Shown one piece after another: positions 9,635 to 17,988 of a stretch of DNA of 64,000 nt (position 1 is its first letter; each line of letters starts with the position of its first letter). Source of the stretch: Thiomicrorhabdus sp. Milos-T2 (lineage in GTDB: Bacteria > Pseudomonadota > Gammaproteobacteria > Thiomicrospirales > Thiomicrospiraceae). Made by a program: the position numbers and the translations under genes. The stretch spans positions 1 through 64,000 of the forward strand of contig NZ_KL370891.1 in NCBI RefSeq assembly GCF_000702325.1. The letters are read 5' to 3'. Under the pieces are notes generated by a model, which saw only the letters and a list, made by a program, of their open reading frames with translations, was not told the DNA's origin and searched no databases.

Positions 9635-9757
9635 AATTTCACTCAACAATCTATTTAACAGCCTTTTAAAAGAGCCAAAGCTACAAATAGGTGTCAACAT
9701 TCATCTATGATTGCTATGATTAAAAACGTTTATTAAAAAAGGTTATTGAATTTTATA

Positions 9758-10963
9758 ATGGCAGACTCAAAACAAAAATCGCTAAACAACCTTTTAATTA
9801 AGTCGATTTTATTTGCACTTTTCAGTTCAATCACCGCCATTATCCTGATTATTTTTTTCTGGGGAAGTAATACCCTAACCAGCTATTTAAAAAAAGACAG
9901 TAGCATCAATTCCCAGCTAGTCTTTACCAGCATGCAAGAATTAATGAAAAAAGGCACCAACTCTGCTGAACTGCAAAATTATGTCAATAAATTAAACATC
10001 TTTTTTCCTGACCGCCATGTCACTCTCAAAACCGAAGACTTCCAAATTATTAAAGATGTTGAAGTGATTGAAGAAAATGACCATATCAAGCTCGCTTATC
10101 CACTAAAAGTAGAGCAGTCTTGCTTGGCTTGTCACACTGATGCTAAAGTGGGGGATTTAAAAGGCGTAATTGAATATCGCTACCCAATCAAAGATGTGTT
10201 CTTTTCATTGCAAGATGTCTTGTTGTTACTGGTTATTTTCGCCATGACCGGTTTTGTGATTATTTTTATAATGCTATTTTTATCGGTGCATCGTTTGATT
10301 GCCAAACCCCTAATGGATTTACAAGGCGTGATGGACAAGGTCTCAAGTCACAACGATTTACAAATCATTCCTACCCCTTCTCCCGTTCATGAATTAGAAG
10401 GCATCAGAATCGCCTTTAACCGCATGAGTGAAAAGCTTTCAAAATCTTTTACTGAAGTAGTCTCGGCAGCTGAAACAGACACTTTAACCGGCTTAAGAAA
10501 CCGTCGAAATTTTGACCGAGTGATAAAGCGAGAATTAATCAAAACCAAAGAAAATGAAACCCACCTCGCTTTGGTGATGCTCGATTTAAACCGCTTTAAG
10601 CCGATTAACGACACCTATGGTCACCAGGTGGGTGACCATGCGTTAAAACATTTTGCCGCTATTTTAGAAAAAAGTTTCCGCAAAGAGGACTTGATTTTTA
10701 GAACCGGTGGGGACGAATTTATGTTAATTCTGCCTAACATCTCCAACCAGGCCGCTTCTCACGTGTTAGACACCCTAAGCAAAAACCTCACGTGCGTGCC
10801 TTTTAAAATAGATGAAGAACACCAGCTGTATTTATCTTGTAGCATGGGCTTTGCGATTTACCCATTGGATGGCACAGATTGTGACCAACTCATAGAAACT
10901 GCCGACCAAATGATGTATGTTCAAAAGAACAAAAACCATGGAGAAGATAGCACGGAAAGTTAA
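9758..10963 (+). CDS. Diguanylate cyclase with periplasmic CxxCH heme-type sensor
   Basis: Membrane sensor that makes c-di-GMP. A first membrane segment (~14-36) is followed by a periplasmic domain (~37-148) with a c-type heme attachment motif CLACH (~122-126), in the DUF3365/Tll0287-like style. Then come a second membrane segment (~150-175), a HAMP-like linker and a GGDEF domain with intact GGDEF and an RxxD inhibitory site (RKED) five residues before it. The likely input is redox state or a gas ligand at the heme (inference). Start chosen at ATG 9758; a TTG at 9746 is in frame but too close to the AAGG box. The gene is convergent with the broken tlpA-like gene. Confidence 0.88.
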   Translation: MADSKQKSLNNLLIKSILFALFSSITAIILIIFFWGSNTLTSYLKKDSSINSQLVFTSMQELMKKGTNSAELQNYVNKLNIFFPDRHVTLKTEDFQIIKDVEVIEENDHIKLAYPLKVEQSCLACHTDAKVGDLKGVIEYRYPIKDVFFSLQDVLLLLVIFAMTGFVIIFIMLFLSVHRLIAKPLMDLQGVMDKVSSHNDLQIIPTPSPVHELEGIRIAFNRMSEKLSKSFTEVVSAAETDTLTGLRNRRNFDRVIKRELIKTKENETHLALVMLDLNRFKPINDTYGHQVGDHALKHFAAILEKSFRKEDLIFRTGGDEFMLILPNISNQAASHVLDTLSKNLTCVPFKIDEEHQLYLSCSMGFAIYPLDGTDCDQLIETADQMMYVQKNKNHGEDSTES

Positions 10964-11029
10964 GCGCCAACGCTGGTTTTGTTCATCAGGCTCTCTTCAT
11001 CCGCTTTATTTATTCCCTTTATTTATTCC

Positions 11030-11384
11030 CTAAGGCACTTCTTCTGAAATTATTTGACGAATGATGTGCTTAATTTCCGCATCATCCCATTCTATGGCTG
11101 TGTTTACCGACTTAGACAACCTGCCCTCTGCATTAATTAAGAAAGAGCTGGGAAAAGCAAAAATTTCATATTCGTTAGACACCTTGCCATCTTGATCAAT
11201 TAATACCGGAAAATCGACTTGCGCTTGCTTTAAAAAACGCAATGATCTTGGGCGTTTCCTTAAAATTAACCGACACAATTTCAAAATCCTCGGCATTAAA
11301 TGACGTTGCTAAACGGTTCATCGAAGGAATTTCTTTTACACCAGGTGGACACCAACTTGCCCAATAATTCAGCAAATTCTCCAC
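11030..11384 (-). pseudogene. Broken TlpA/ResA-like thiol-disulfide oxidoreductase
   Basis: Remnant of a thioredoxin-fold protein; the order WASWCPP...EIPSMN...FPVLIDQDG...FAFPSSFLI is typical of TlpA/ResA. Three kinds of damage are visible. The 5' end, including any signal peptide, is missing and is replaced at 11374-11411 by an IS110 end fragment. The frame shifts at a six-T run (11232-11237 on the minus strand), where the second half continues as LKQAQVDFPVL. The active site reads CPPG instead of CPPC, losing the second catalytic Cys. The only start available is a GTG supplied by the IS fragment. It is very unlikely to make a working enzyme. Confidence 0.85.
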
Positions 11385-11411
11385 TTCTGGAGAACACTTT
11401 CAATATATAAG
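11374..11411 (-). mobile_element. Left-end remnant of the IS110-type element
   Basis: 38 bp identical, apart from one base, to the left end of the complete IS110-type element at 13423-13460. It ends at the same CT core, which is joined to a degenerate target palindrome (TACCAAGC on the minus strand). The rest of the element and the 5' part of the tlpA-like gene are gone, consistent with a deletion starting inside an old insertion. Confidence 0.8.
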
Positions 11412-11423
11412 GCTTGGTAGGTT

Positions 11424-12125
11424 TTATTTTTGCCAGATAGAGTCAATCTCTTTTTGGCTTAAACATCGATATTCTCCCGGTTGCAAAGCCTCTTCCAAAA
11501 CAATGTTTCCAATTGACTCTCTATGCAGTTGTTTTACTCGATTGCCAATGGCAGAAAACATACGTTTTACTTGATGGTAGCGACCTTCGTAAATGGTTAA
11601 TTTACAAAGTGTTGGGGTTAATATTTCTATTTCAGCAGGACTAGTGGTGATGTTTTCATAGGCAAAATAAATCCCTTTTTTGAATAACGCTTCAGTTTCA
11701 GGTGAAATGGAATATTGAGTTTTAACCCGATAGGTTTTGGGTATCTTTTGCTCAGGCTCGGTAATGTGGCGTGACCATTTACCGTTATTGGTTAAAATTA
11801 ATAAACCGGTTGTTGCTCGGTCTAAACGGCCAGCAATATGCAAGTCACTCCGATAAGCTTCATCGATAAGCTCTAATGCTGTTTTATGCTCAGAATCAAT
11901 CGTGGCACTTAAAATACCCGCAGGTTTATTCATTAAAAAATAACGAGCAGGCTTATGCAATTCTAACAATTGACCTTCTATGTGTATTTTAGAAAAATCA
12001 CTAACGGATTGATCTCGTGAAAAGCAGGTTTTTCCATCCACCTTAATTTGTCCAAGATGCAATAAACGCAAAATAGATTTACGGCTTAATCCGGCATATT
12101 TGCTTAAGTAGCGATCTAAATGCAC
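11424..12125 (-). CDS. rsuA: 16S rRNA pseudouridine synthase, RsuA family
   Basis: Isomerises a uridine of small-subunit rRNA to pseudouridine. An S4 RNA-binding domain (~2-60, MHLDRYLSKYAGLSR) precedes the catalytic domain with the signature GRLDRATTGLLILT, whose Asp (~103) is the nucleophile. The C-terminal GRYHQVKRMF motif is also typical. 233 residues, close to the 231 of E. coli RsuA. The exact target uridine is inferred from family resemblance. The gene is transcribed in the same direction as the IS110 transposase and argH but is separated from them by a terminator. Confidence 0.88.
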   Translation of the reverse strand: MHLDRYLSKYAGLSRKSILRLLHLGQIKVDGKTCFSRDQSVSDFSKIHIEGQLLELHKPARYFLMNKPAGILSATIDSEHKTALELIDEAYRSDLHIAGRLDRATTGLLILTNNGKWSRHITEPEQKIPKTYRVKTQYSISPETEALFKKGIYFAYENITTSPAEIEILTPTLCKLTIYEGRYHQVKRMFSAIGNRVKQLHRESIGNIVLEEALQPGEYRCLSQKEIDSIWQK

Positions 12126-12175
12126 CTAATATTCTCTTTCTTTAGAATCTCTTTTTTCAGATTCTATTTATTCAA

Positions 12176-12211
12176 TAAAAAAGCCGCTAATACTTTAATT
12201 ATTAGCGGCTT
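12176..12211 (-). terminator. Strong terminator upstream of rsuA
   Basis: 12-bp perfect stem AAGCCGCTAATA/TATTAGCGGCTT with a 7-base loop. On the minus strand it is followed by TTTTTTATTG. It stops transcription coming from the IS110/argH side. Confidence 0.9.
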
Positions 12212-12249
12212 AAGCTCAAGTTACCAGATACCGTGTTTGATTTTCATAG

Positions 12250-13200
12250 TCAAGCACCAATCTTATATTCTGGATCAAAGGGTTTACCACTCTTCAGAAT
12301 AGCATAAACCAGATGAATTAATTTGCGCATTACCGCGGCAACTATCTTCTTACCTGCAACCCCTCTTTTTCTCAGGTTGTCTGCAAAGGCTTTTAAGACA
12401 GGGTTGTATGCAATACTATTTACCGCAGGCATGTAGAGACACTTCCTTAAATTCGCATTGCCCATTTTGGAAAGCGATGAGCGATTTAAACTACTACCCG
12501 ATTGCTGTATTTGTGGAACAAGACCAGAGTAACAGGCTAAGGCCTTTGCATTATCAAAACGATAAATGTCTTTGATATGAGTGATGAGTTCAATCGCTGT
12601 TTTTTCACCCAGTCCTTTAATGGACGTTAATAATGCCATCTGCTTAGCCAATTCAACATCCTGTTGAACGCAGCCTTTCATTTGAGATTGAATCTTTTCA
12701 ATCTGCTTTTCTAACTGTTTAATCTGAGCTATTTGAATTTTCTGTACTTCAATTTCTGTCAAACTTTGCATTTGGTTTTTAATGCGGGTTTTTGTTTGAA
12801 TTAACAAGGATTGAAGTGCTGAGAACTCTTGTAGCTTAGCGATAATCGGACTGTCAGGCTGCCAAGGTTTGAGTTTGTGTACTTCACAAAAATCTGCGAT
12901 GAGCTTAGCATCTTCACTGTCGGTTTTAACACGCTTTAGTTTGGATTGAGCATAATGTTTGATTTTAAATGGGTTGATCACATACACAGGGTATTCTTGT
13001 TCATAAAGATACAAGGCTAATCCTAAATAGTATTTGCCTGTGGCTTCCATTGCGATGTGTGGAGAATCAAAAACACTAAGCCACTTGATAAACTTTTTAA
13101 ACCCCGCTGGGGTGTTATTAAAAGTGACACTTTGCTTTTGAGTTGAAACCGCCACGTCAAAGGTGTCTTTACTGATGTCTATGCCGATGTATATTTTCAT
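12250..13200 (-). CDS. IS110-family DEDD transposase/recombinase
   Basis: RNA-guided site-specific recombinase of the IS110 type. The N-terminal RuvC-like DEDD domain shows GIDISKDTFDVAVS, MEATGKYY and KTDSEDAKLIADF. A coiled-coil stretch (~130-190) leads to the C-terminal Tnp_20 domain with SIKGLGEKTAIELI and LVPQIQQSGSS, which carries the serine region. 316 residues and apparently full length. The stop codon lies only 22 bases from the element's right end, and the long 5' non-coding region is where IS110 elements encode their bridge RNA. Confidence 0.95.
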   Translation of the reverse strand: MKIYIGIDISKDTFDVAVSTQKQSVTFNNTPAGFKKFIKWLSVFDSPHIAMEATGKYYLGLALYLYEQEYPVYVINPFKIKHYAQSKLKRVKTDSEDAKLIADFCEVHKLKPWQPDSPIIAKLQEFSALQSLLIQTKTRIKNQMQSLTEIEVQKIQIAQIKQLEKQIEKIQSQMKGCVQQDVELAKQMALLTSIKGLGEKTAIELITHIKDIYRFDNAKALACYSGLVPQIQQSGSSLNRSSLSKMGNANLRKCLYMPAVNSIAYNPVLKAFADNLRKRGVAGKKIVAAVMRKLIHLVYAILKSGKPFDPEYKIGA

Positions 13201-13244
13201 GTTCGAAATACCTATTTTATGCTAGGATTTAATTTCGTTTAGTA

Positions 13245-13425
13245 AGTTCACACTATGGCTATACTAACCTTATGAATACAGGCTAGGAGTCTTGTCCTGC
13301 CTAAGATACCGTTCAGTTTATAGTGTGTGGGGATAAAGGTCTTAATCTGATAACCTGGATCACTCTGGGTGTCATTGGCCTGGTAGCAAGATCTCTTTAT
13401 CCCTTTACTAAGCGTCCTTAATAAA
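13245..13425 (-). ncRNA. Candidate bridge RNA of the IS110 element
   Basis: Non-coding region between the element's left end and the transposase start, read on the minus strand; the limits are approximate. Four guide-like segments occur in the order known for IS621. Left target guide TACCAGGCC (13377-13385) is identical to the target. Right target guide GTTATCAG (13347-13354) pairs with CTGGTAAC with one G-U. Left donor guide CGGTATCTTA (13302-13311) is identical to the right end-CT-left end junction. Right donor guide ATAAG (within 13269-13274) pairs with CTTAT of the left end. That all four match in order makes chance unlikely. Any short reading frame here is not taken as a gene. Confidence 0.8.
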
Positions 13426-13521
13426 TTCTCCACTTCTGGAGAACACTTTCAACATATAAGGCCTGGTAACTTGAGGTTTAACGTAAATTACGCATATCTT
13501 TATAAGATTTTTATAACATAG

Positions 13522-14910
13522 TTACAAGATTGTTTTAGCTCTAGCAACGGCTGCTCTTACTTGATTAGGGGCTGTTCCTCCTAAATGGTTACGAGCAGCA
13601 ACAGAGCCTTCTAAAGTGAGTACTTCAAAAACATCATCCGTAATTTTGTCACAGAAACCTTGTAAGGTTTCTAAGGACATTTCAGAAAGATCTTCACCGG
13701 TTTGAATACCGTGAGCAACCGCTAAGCCAACGACTTCGTGAGAATCACGGAAAGCCAATCCTTTACCAACTAAATAATCCGCTAAATCTGTTGCCGTAGA
13801 AAAACCTCGTTTAGCTGCAGCATAAGTCATTTCACGTTTAACTTGAATAGCAGGCACCATATCAGCAAAGGCTTTTAAAGAGCCTCTAACGGTATTTACC
13901 GTATCAAATAGTGGTTCTTTATCTTCTTGGTTGTCTTTGTTATAGGCTAATGGCTGAGATTTCATTAAGGTTAACAAACTCATTAAGTGACCATAAACAC
14001 GTCCAGTTTTACCACGTATAAGTTCTGGAACATCGGGGTTTTTCTTTTGCGGCATAATTGAAGAACCGGTACAAAAGCGATCAGGCAAATCAATAAACTG
14101 AAATTGTGCTGAAGACCATAAAACTAATTCTTCAGAAAAGCGCGACATATGCATTAATAAGGTAGCGGCAAAGTGAGTAAATTCAATCGCAAAGTCTCGG
14201 TCAGATACGCCATCTAAAGAGTTTTCCGAGATACGTTCAAACCCAAGTAGTTCAGCAGTATATTCACGCTCAATGGGGTAGGTTGTTCCGGCTAAGGCGG
14301 CTGAACCTAATGGCATGGTATTTACACGTTTACGGCAGTCTTGTAAACGTTCTACATCACGTTTAATCATTTCAAACCAAGCCAACATGTGATGTCCAAA
14401 GGTAACCGGCTGCGCAGTTTGTAAATGCGTAAAACCAGGCATGATGGTATCCGCTTCACGCTCAGCTATTTCTACTAAGCCAACTTGCAAACGCTTAAGC
14501 TCCGGTAAGATGGCATCAATTTCGTCACGAATATATAAACGAATATCCGTCGCAACTTGGTCATTACGAGAGCGACCGGTATGCAGTTTTTTACCGGTAA
14601 TACCAATTAGGCTGGTTAAACGAGCTTCAATATTCATATGAATATCTTCTTGTTTGATTGACCACTGAAATTCACCGGCCTCAATTTCTTGTTGAACTTG
14701 AGTTAAGCCACCAATAATGTCGTTCAGTTCTGCCTCATTTAAAATGCCCACTTTGGTTAACATTTTTGCGTGCGCAATAGAGCCTTGAATATCTTGCTTA
14801 TACATGCGGTTATCAAACTGAATAGAAGCGGTAAAAGCTTCTACAAAGGCATCGGTTGATTCACTAAAACGTGCACTAGATAGTTTTTCTTGGTTGTGTT
14901 GATTACTCAT
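13522..14910 (-). CDS. argH: Argininosuccinate lyase
   Basis: Last step of arginine biosynthesis: splits argininosuccinate into arginine and fumarate. The fumarase/aspartase superfamily signature [12 protein letters not shown] is intact, and [13 protein letters not shown] and [10 protein letters not shown] are also present. 462 residues, the usual length; cytoplasmic homotetramer in the family. It appears to be a single gene. Its downstream palindrome has been split by the IS110 element. Start at ATG 14910, preceded by a short leader holding a small inverted repeat. Confidence 0.97.
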   Translation of the reverse strand: MSNQHNQEKLSSARFSESTDAFVEAFTASIQFDNRMYKQDIQGSIAHAKMLTKVGILNEAELNDIIGGLTQVQQEIEAGEFQWSIKQEDIHMNIEARLTSLIGITGKKLHTGRSRNDQVATDIRLYIRDEIDAILPELKRLQVGLVEIAEREADTIMPGFTHLQTAQPVTFGHHMLAWFEMIKRDVERLQDCRKRVNTMPLGSAALAGTTYPIEREYTAELLGFERISENSLDGVSDRDFAIEFTHFAATLLMHMSRFSEELVLWSSAQFQFIDLPDRFCTGSSIMPQKKNPDVPELIRGKTGRVYGHLMSLLTLMKSQPLAYNKDNQEDKEPLFDTVNTVRGSLKAFADMVPAIQVKREMTYAAAKRGFSTATDLADYLVGKGLAFRDSHEVVGLAVAHGIQTGEDLSEMSLETLQGFCDKITDDVFEVLTLEGSVAARNHLGGTAPNQVRAAVARAKTIL

Positions 14911-14944
14911 TCTTGTCTCAAACTTTATTTAATTTATTTTTATT

Positions 14945-15014
14945 GAGAGCTTTGCACAATTATAGATTTCGCGTAAAGCTTTCATTTATGCAGTCACTTT
15001 GTGCAAAAGTCTCA
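14945..15014. repeat. Short 70-bp element with MITE-type ends
   Basis: Imperfect inverted ends GAGAGCTTTGCAC and GTGCAAAAGTCTC, 70 bp apart, lacking the usual MITE centre. The right end supplies the TGA stop codon of the thioredoxin-fold gene at 15012-15572. No 5-bp target duplication is seen, so it is probably an old or deleted copy. Confidence 0.6.
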
Positions 15015-15572
15015 CTTTGGCAATGCAAGATTGTTCTGTGTGGCTTGCGACTGAATTTCTAACTGTTCAGGCGTAGCCGGAATTTGTTTTTTAAGCCCCA
15101 TATTTTTGTAGGCAATATTAATATGCTGATGAATCACACTCGCATATAAGGTAATTTCAGAAATACCCACGATACGAGGAGCTACTTCTCTACCAAACCC
15201 GTCAAAGAAGAGCATAGTAGGGGTTAAGTCTGCATTGAGTTTATAAGCCCATTTGTCTTTTTTTATGGGTTTTCCATACCAATCAATCAAAGGCTTTGGC
15301 TCATCCACACCAACATGTCGCATAAATACGACTTTACCTTCATACAGGCCATTGTAAGTCATGGGGTTTAATACCTCTTCATTAAGAAGATGGCAGTAAT
15401 CACACCATTCAGCACCAAACATTAACATGATTGGCAGCCCTTGCTGTTTTGAACGCTCAGCTAAATTCTGCAGATTGGTGAGCTCTTTATATGAAGCATT
15501 TGCACTGACCCATGTTGGCATAAATTCCAATATGGCAAGTATTAGCAAATAGACAAAGGGTTTCTTTGGCAT
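15012..15572 (-). CDS. Periplasmic thioredoxin-fold protein (CDYC)
   Basis: N-terminal signal peptide (hydrophobic ~5-22, cleavage near VSANA) followed by a thioredoxin-like domain with the redox motif WCDYC (~56-60) and the cis-Pro region LTPTMLFFDG. The likely role is thiol-disulfide exchange in the periplasm; in sulfur oxidisers similar proteins (SoxW type) accompany sulfur metabolism, but no sox gene is adjacent here. The last ~25 residues (PATPEQLEIQSQ) are polar and likely disordered. The TGA stop comes from a repeat end. The start is followed by a basic MPKKPF. Confidence 0.75.
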   Translation of the reverse strand: MPKKPFVYLLILAILEFMPTWVSANASYKELTNLQNLAERSKQQGLPIMLMFGAEWCDYCHLLNEEVLNPMTYNGLYEGKVVFMRHVGVDEPKPLIDWYGKPIKKDKWAYKLNADLTPTMLFFDGFGREVAPRIVGISEITLYASVIHQHINIAYKNMGLKKQIPATPEQLEIQSQATQNNLALPK

Positions 15573-15611
15573 GGTAAGCTCCTTCTAAGCGTTTTGCAAA
15601 GGTCTCTTTTA

Positions 15612-15851
15612 GAGACCTTTGCACTAGATAGGTGCGAAAGAAAAATGTGGAAAAATTTACCTGATTCTCGACTTACCCCTTCGAGCGTCGAGTTCTTCGT
15701 TTGCGGCGGGAAACGTAGGGAATAGCTAGCTATTCGCAAGTTGTCGCCCAACGGAAGTACCCTTGGGGTACAACAAAAATCAGGTGAATTTTTACCCTCA
15801 AGGGGCACCTAGAACCATTTTTACTTGTACATACTCTCGTGCTAAGGTCTC
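15612..15851. repeat. MITE-like element, copy B
   Basis: 240 bp, the longest copy, with ends GAGACCTTTGCAC/GTGCTAAGGTCTC and a perfect 5-bp direct repeat TTTTA at both sides (15607-15611, 15852-15856). It has the central GAATAGCTAGCTATTC and the extra CAACGGAAGT/CTTGGGGTAC block also found in copy D. A further end-like sequence TTTTGCAAAGGTCTC (15592-15606) abuts it head to head. The rest of 15573-16102 shows nothing else but the leader of hemC. Confidence 0.85.
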
Positions 15852-16102
15852 TTTTAATGTAAAAAATTACAATAAAACTCGTAAAAACATCACAATCAGC
15901 TATAAAGCATTAACTTAAGCCCTTATTTTAACGAAAACTTTAAGAGGATTTTCAGTAAAATGGGGGAATTAATAAATGAACACAAAAGATTATCGTAACC
16001 CGCATCTTTCAAAAAAAATAGCATTGAGCTTTAAACGCTGAGTTTATCGCTTCTGTATCAAATGCCTTTATTTGAAAATGGTGCGGACAATTGGAAGCCA
16101 GT

Positions 16103-17047
16103 ATGAAAAAAACCTTAAGAATTGCTACTCGCAAAAGCCCTCTAGCCATGTGGCAAGCAGAATTTGTTAAAGCGGAATTAGAAAAAGCCCATCCAGGTTT
16201 AGAGATTATCTTGTTACCCATGGTGACCAAAGGCGACAAGATATTAAACGTACCCTTGGCAAAAATTGGCGGTAAAGGTTTATTTACTAAAGAGTTAGAA
16301 GACCGCATGATGGAAGGCGAAGCGGATATTGCCGTGCATTCTATGAAAGATGTTCCCATGGAATTACCAGAAGGCTTTGCATTAGGAGCCATTTTAGAAC
16401 GCCACGCACCAACCGATGCTTTTGTATCTAATCAATATGAAACATTTGATTCTTTACCGCAGGGTGCGATTTTAGGCACCTCCAGCCTACGTCGTAAAGC
16501 GCAATTGTTAGCGCAAAGACCCGATTTAGATGTGCGTGACTTGCGTGGTAATGTAGGGACTCGTTTAGGTAAGTTAGATGCAGGTGAGTATGATGCGATT
16601 GTGTTGGCGACCTCTGGATTAATGAGATTAGAGCTGGATGAGCGTATTCGTCATGAAATTACTCCAGAAGTTTGTTTGCCTGCGGTGACTCAAGGTACCT
16701 TAGGGATTGAATATTTTGCAAAAGATACCGATACTTTAGAGATTATTAAAGTACTTAACCATAGCGAAACTGAAATTCGTACCATTGCGGAACGTGCAAT
16801 GAATCATCACCTAGAAGGTGGGTGTCAAGTTCCCATTGGTGTTTATGCTGAATTAGACGGTGATGAGTTATCTATGCGCGGTTTAGTGGGAGCTTTAGAT
16901 GGTTCTGAAATTTTAACCGCTAGTATTGAAGGTAAAGCAAATCAAGCGAAAGAGCTTGGTGTTAATTTGGCTAAAAAACTTTTAGACCAAGGTGCAAAAG
17001 CTATTTTAGATGAAGTATATGCTAATGATGAGCACCATAAAGGCTAA
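16103..17047 (+). CDS. hemC: Hydroxymethylbilane synthase (porphobilinogen deaminase)
   Basis: Condenses four porphobilinogens to hydroxymethylbilane in heme synthesis. The start is set at ATG 16103 ([18 protein letters not shown]), preceded by GGAAG, matching the family start. The cofactor-binding Cys is in EGGCQVPIG (~241). VHSMKDVP and [12 protein letters not shown] are typical. About 314 residues. It is the first gene of hemC-hemD-hemX-hemY; hemD follows after 28 bases. Confidence 0.97.
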   Translation: MKKTLRIATRKSPLAMWQAEFVKAELEKAHPGLEIILLPMVTKGDKILNVPLAKIGGKGLFTKELEDRMMEGEADIAVHSMKDVPMELPEGFALGAILERHAPTDAFVSNQYETFDSLPQGAILGTSSLRRKAQLLAQRPDLDVRDLRGNVGTRLGKLDAGEYDAIVLATSGLMRLELDERIRHEITPEVCLPAVTQGTLGIEYFAKDTDTLEIIKVLNHSETEIRTIAERAMNHHLEGGCQVPIGVYAELDGDELSMRGLVGALDGSEILTASIEGKANQAKELGVNLAKKLLDQGAKAILDEVYANDEHHKG

Positions 17048-17075
17048 CAATTGAATGGGATTTTAAGGTAATTTA

Positions 17076-17921
17076 ATGAACGCTAATAATGGAATAGATG
17101 ATCTCTCCGATTTTACGTTGTTAAATACCAGGCCTGCTCATCAGGCTAGCCAATTGTCAGCTTTATTTGAATCTTATGGTGGGCAGGTTATTTCTTGCCC
17201 CTTGATAGAAATTGAATGGTTAGATTCTGCTTTCTTAAATTTAAATATAGAATCAAACAATAGCCTAACGTTTGATAAAGTGATTTTTACCAGCGCCAAT
17301 GCGGTTGAAGGCTGGTGTCGCTTAAAACCATCGTCAGGTCAAACATCAGGTCAAACGTTAAGCCAGGAATATAAACGTTGTTTTTTAAATGCTGATTTAT
17401 TTGCCATTGGCAGAGCAACACAAGCAAAAGGAGAGACATTGGGTTTAACGCTTAAATCCTTGTCTCTCAAACAGTTTGATAGTGAACACTTTTTAGCGCA
17501 TACAGAAATGCACTCTGTTGATGGCCAACAAATTGCGTTAGTTAAAGGTGCAGAAGGACGAACCTTAATTGCAGACACCTTAACTCAGCGTGGTGCAAAT
17601 GTTCAGACTTTTGATGTTTATCAACGTCAAACTCGACCCTTTTGTGTTGACGCTTGGGAGCGATTTTTAGAATCTAAGAATCCCGTGTTACTCATTACCA
17701 GCTTAGACAGTTGGCATAAACTGTTAGCAGGCATTATTAAGCTCTATAATATAATTGATCAACAAATTATGGAAAATTCATGTTGGTCAAAAATTAGGTT
17801 AGTCGTTGTGATGAGTCAAAGAATTGCAAACCATATTCAGCAAGATGGGTTTAATCAACCTATCTCGATAGTTAAAAGCCAAAGTAATCAAGGCATTATT
17901 GAGGCTATCAATGATTATTAA
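17076..17921 (+). CDS. hemD: Uroporphyrinogen-III synthase
   Basis: Cyclises hydroxymethylbilane with inversion of ring D. Sequence conservation in this family is low, but LLNTRPAHQASQL at the N-terminus, KVIFTSANAVE, FAIGRATQA and LVKGAEGRTLIADTL follow the HemD pattern, and the position after hemC is canonical. 281 residues. A degenerate palindrome at 17128 encodes TRPA at the conserved N-terminal motif. Confidence 0.93.
   Translation: MNANNGIDDLSDFTLLNTRPAHQASQLSALFESYGGQVISCPLIEIEWLDSAFLNLNIESNNSLTFDKVIFTSANAVEGWCRLKPSSGQTSGQTLSQEYKRCFLNADLFAIGRATQAKGETLGLTLKSLSLKQFDSEHFLAHTEMHSVDGQQIALVKGAEGRTLIADTLTQRGANVQTFDVYQRQTRPFCVDAWERFLESKNPVLLITSLDSWHKLLAGIIKLYNIIDQQIMENSCWSKIRLVVVMSQRIANHIQQDGFNQPISIVKSQSNQGIIEAINDY
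17128..17136. repeat. Near-match CCAGGCCTG in hemD
   Basis: Nine of ten bases of the palindrome, read in the third frame as Thr-Arg-Pro. The TRPA motif is conserved in HemD, so this copy could be coincidental. Confidence 0.5.
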
Positions 17922-17988
17922 ATTGATTGTAATTTTAAATGAATCACCATAAGTGTGAATTACAGAGTGTTTTAAATTAGGTGAAAAA

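Larger units (their letters stand above)
12228..13460 (-). mobile_element. Complete IS110-family insertion sequence in a CCAGGCCTGG palindrome
   Basis: 1,233-bp element with transposase, upstream non-coding region and no terminal inverted repeats, as expected for IS110. On the minus strand it is bounded by a CT dinucleotide at both junctions (AG at 12226-12227 and 13459-13460 on plus). Removing it rejoins CTCAAGTTACCAG (12215-12227) to GCCTGGTAACTTGAG (13461-13475), rebuilding a perfect 28-bp palindrome centred on CCAGGCCTGG, downstream of argH. A CT core is the same as that described for IS621. The element looks intact and possibly active. Confidence 0.9.

Noticed and set aside
13248-13433. 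61-residue reading frame in the 5' part of the IS110 element
   Set aside because: It covers the bridge-RNA region and element end, has no ribosome site and resembles no protein; the guide matches explain the sequence better.
15542-15808. 88-residue minus-strand frame
   Set aside because: It runs through MITE copy B and the leader of the thioredoxin-fold gene; no family resemblance.
17128-17136. hemD copy as a selected palindrome
   Set aside because: The TRPA peptide is conserved in HemD, and one base differs, so this near match may be chance; listed only with low confidence.
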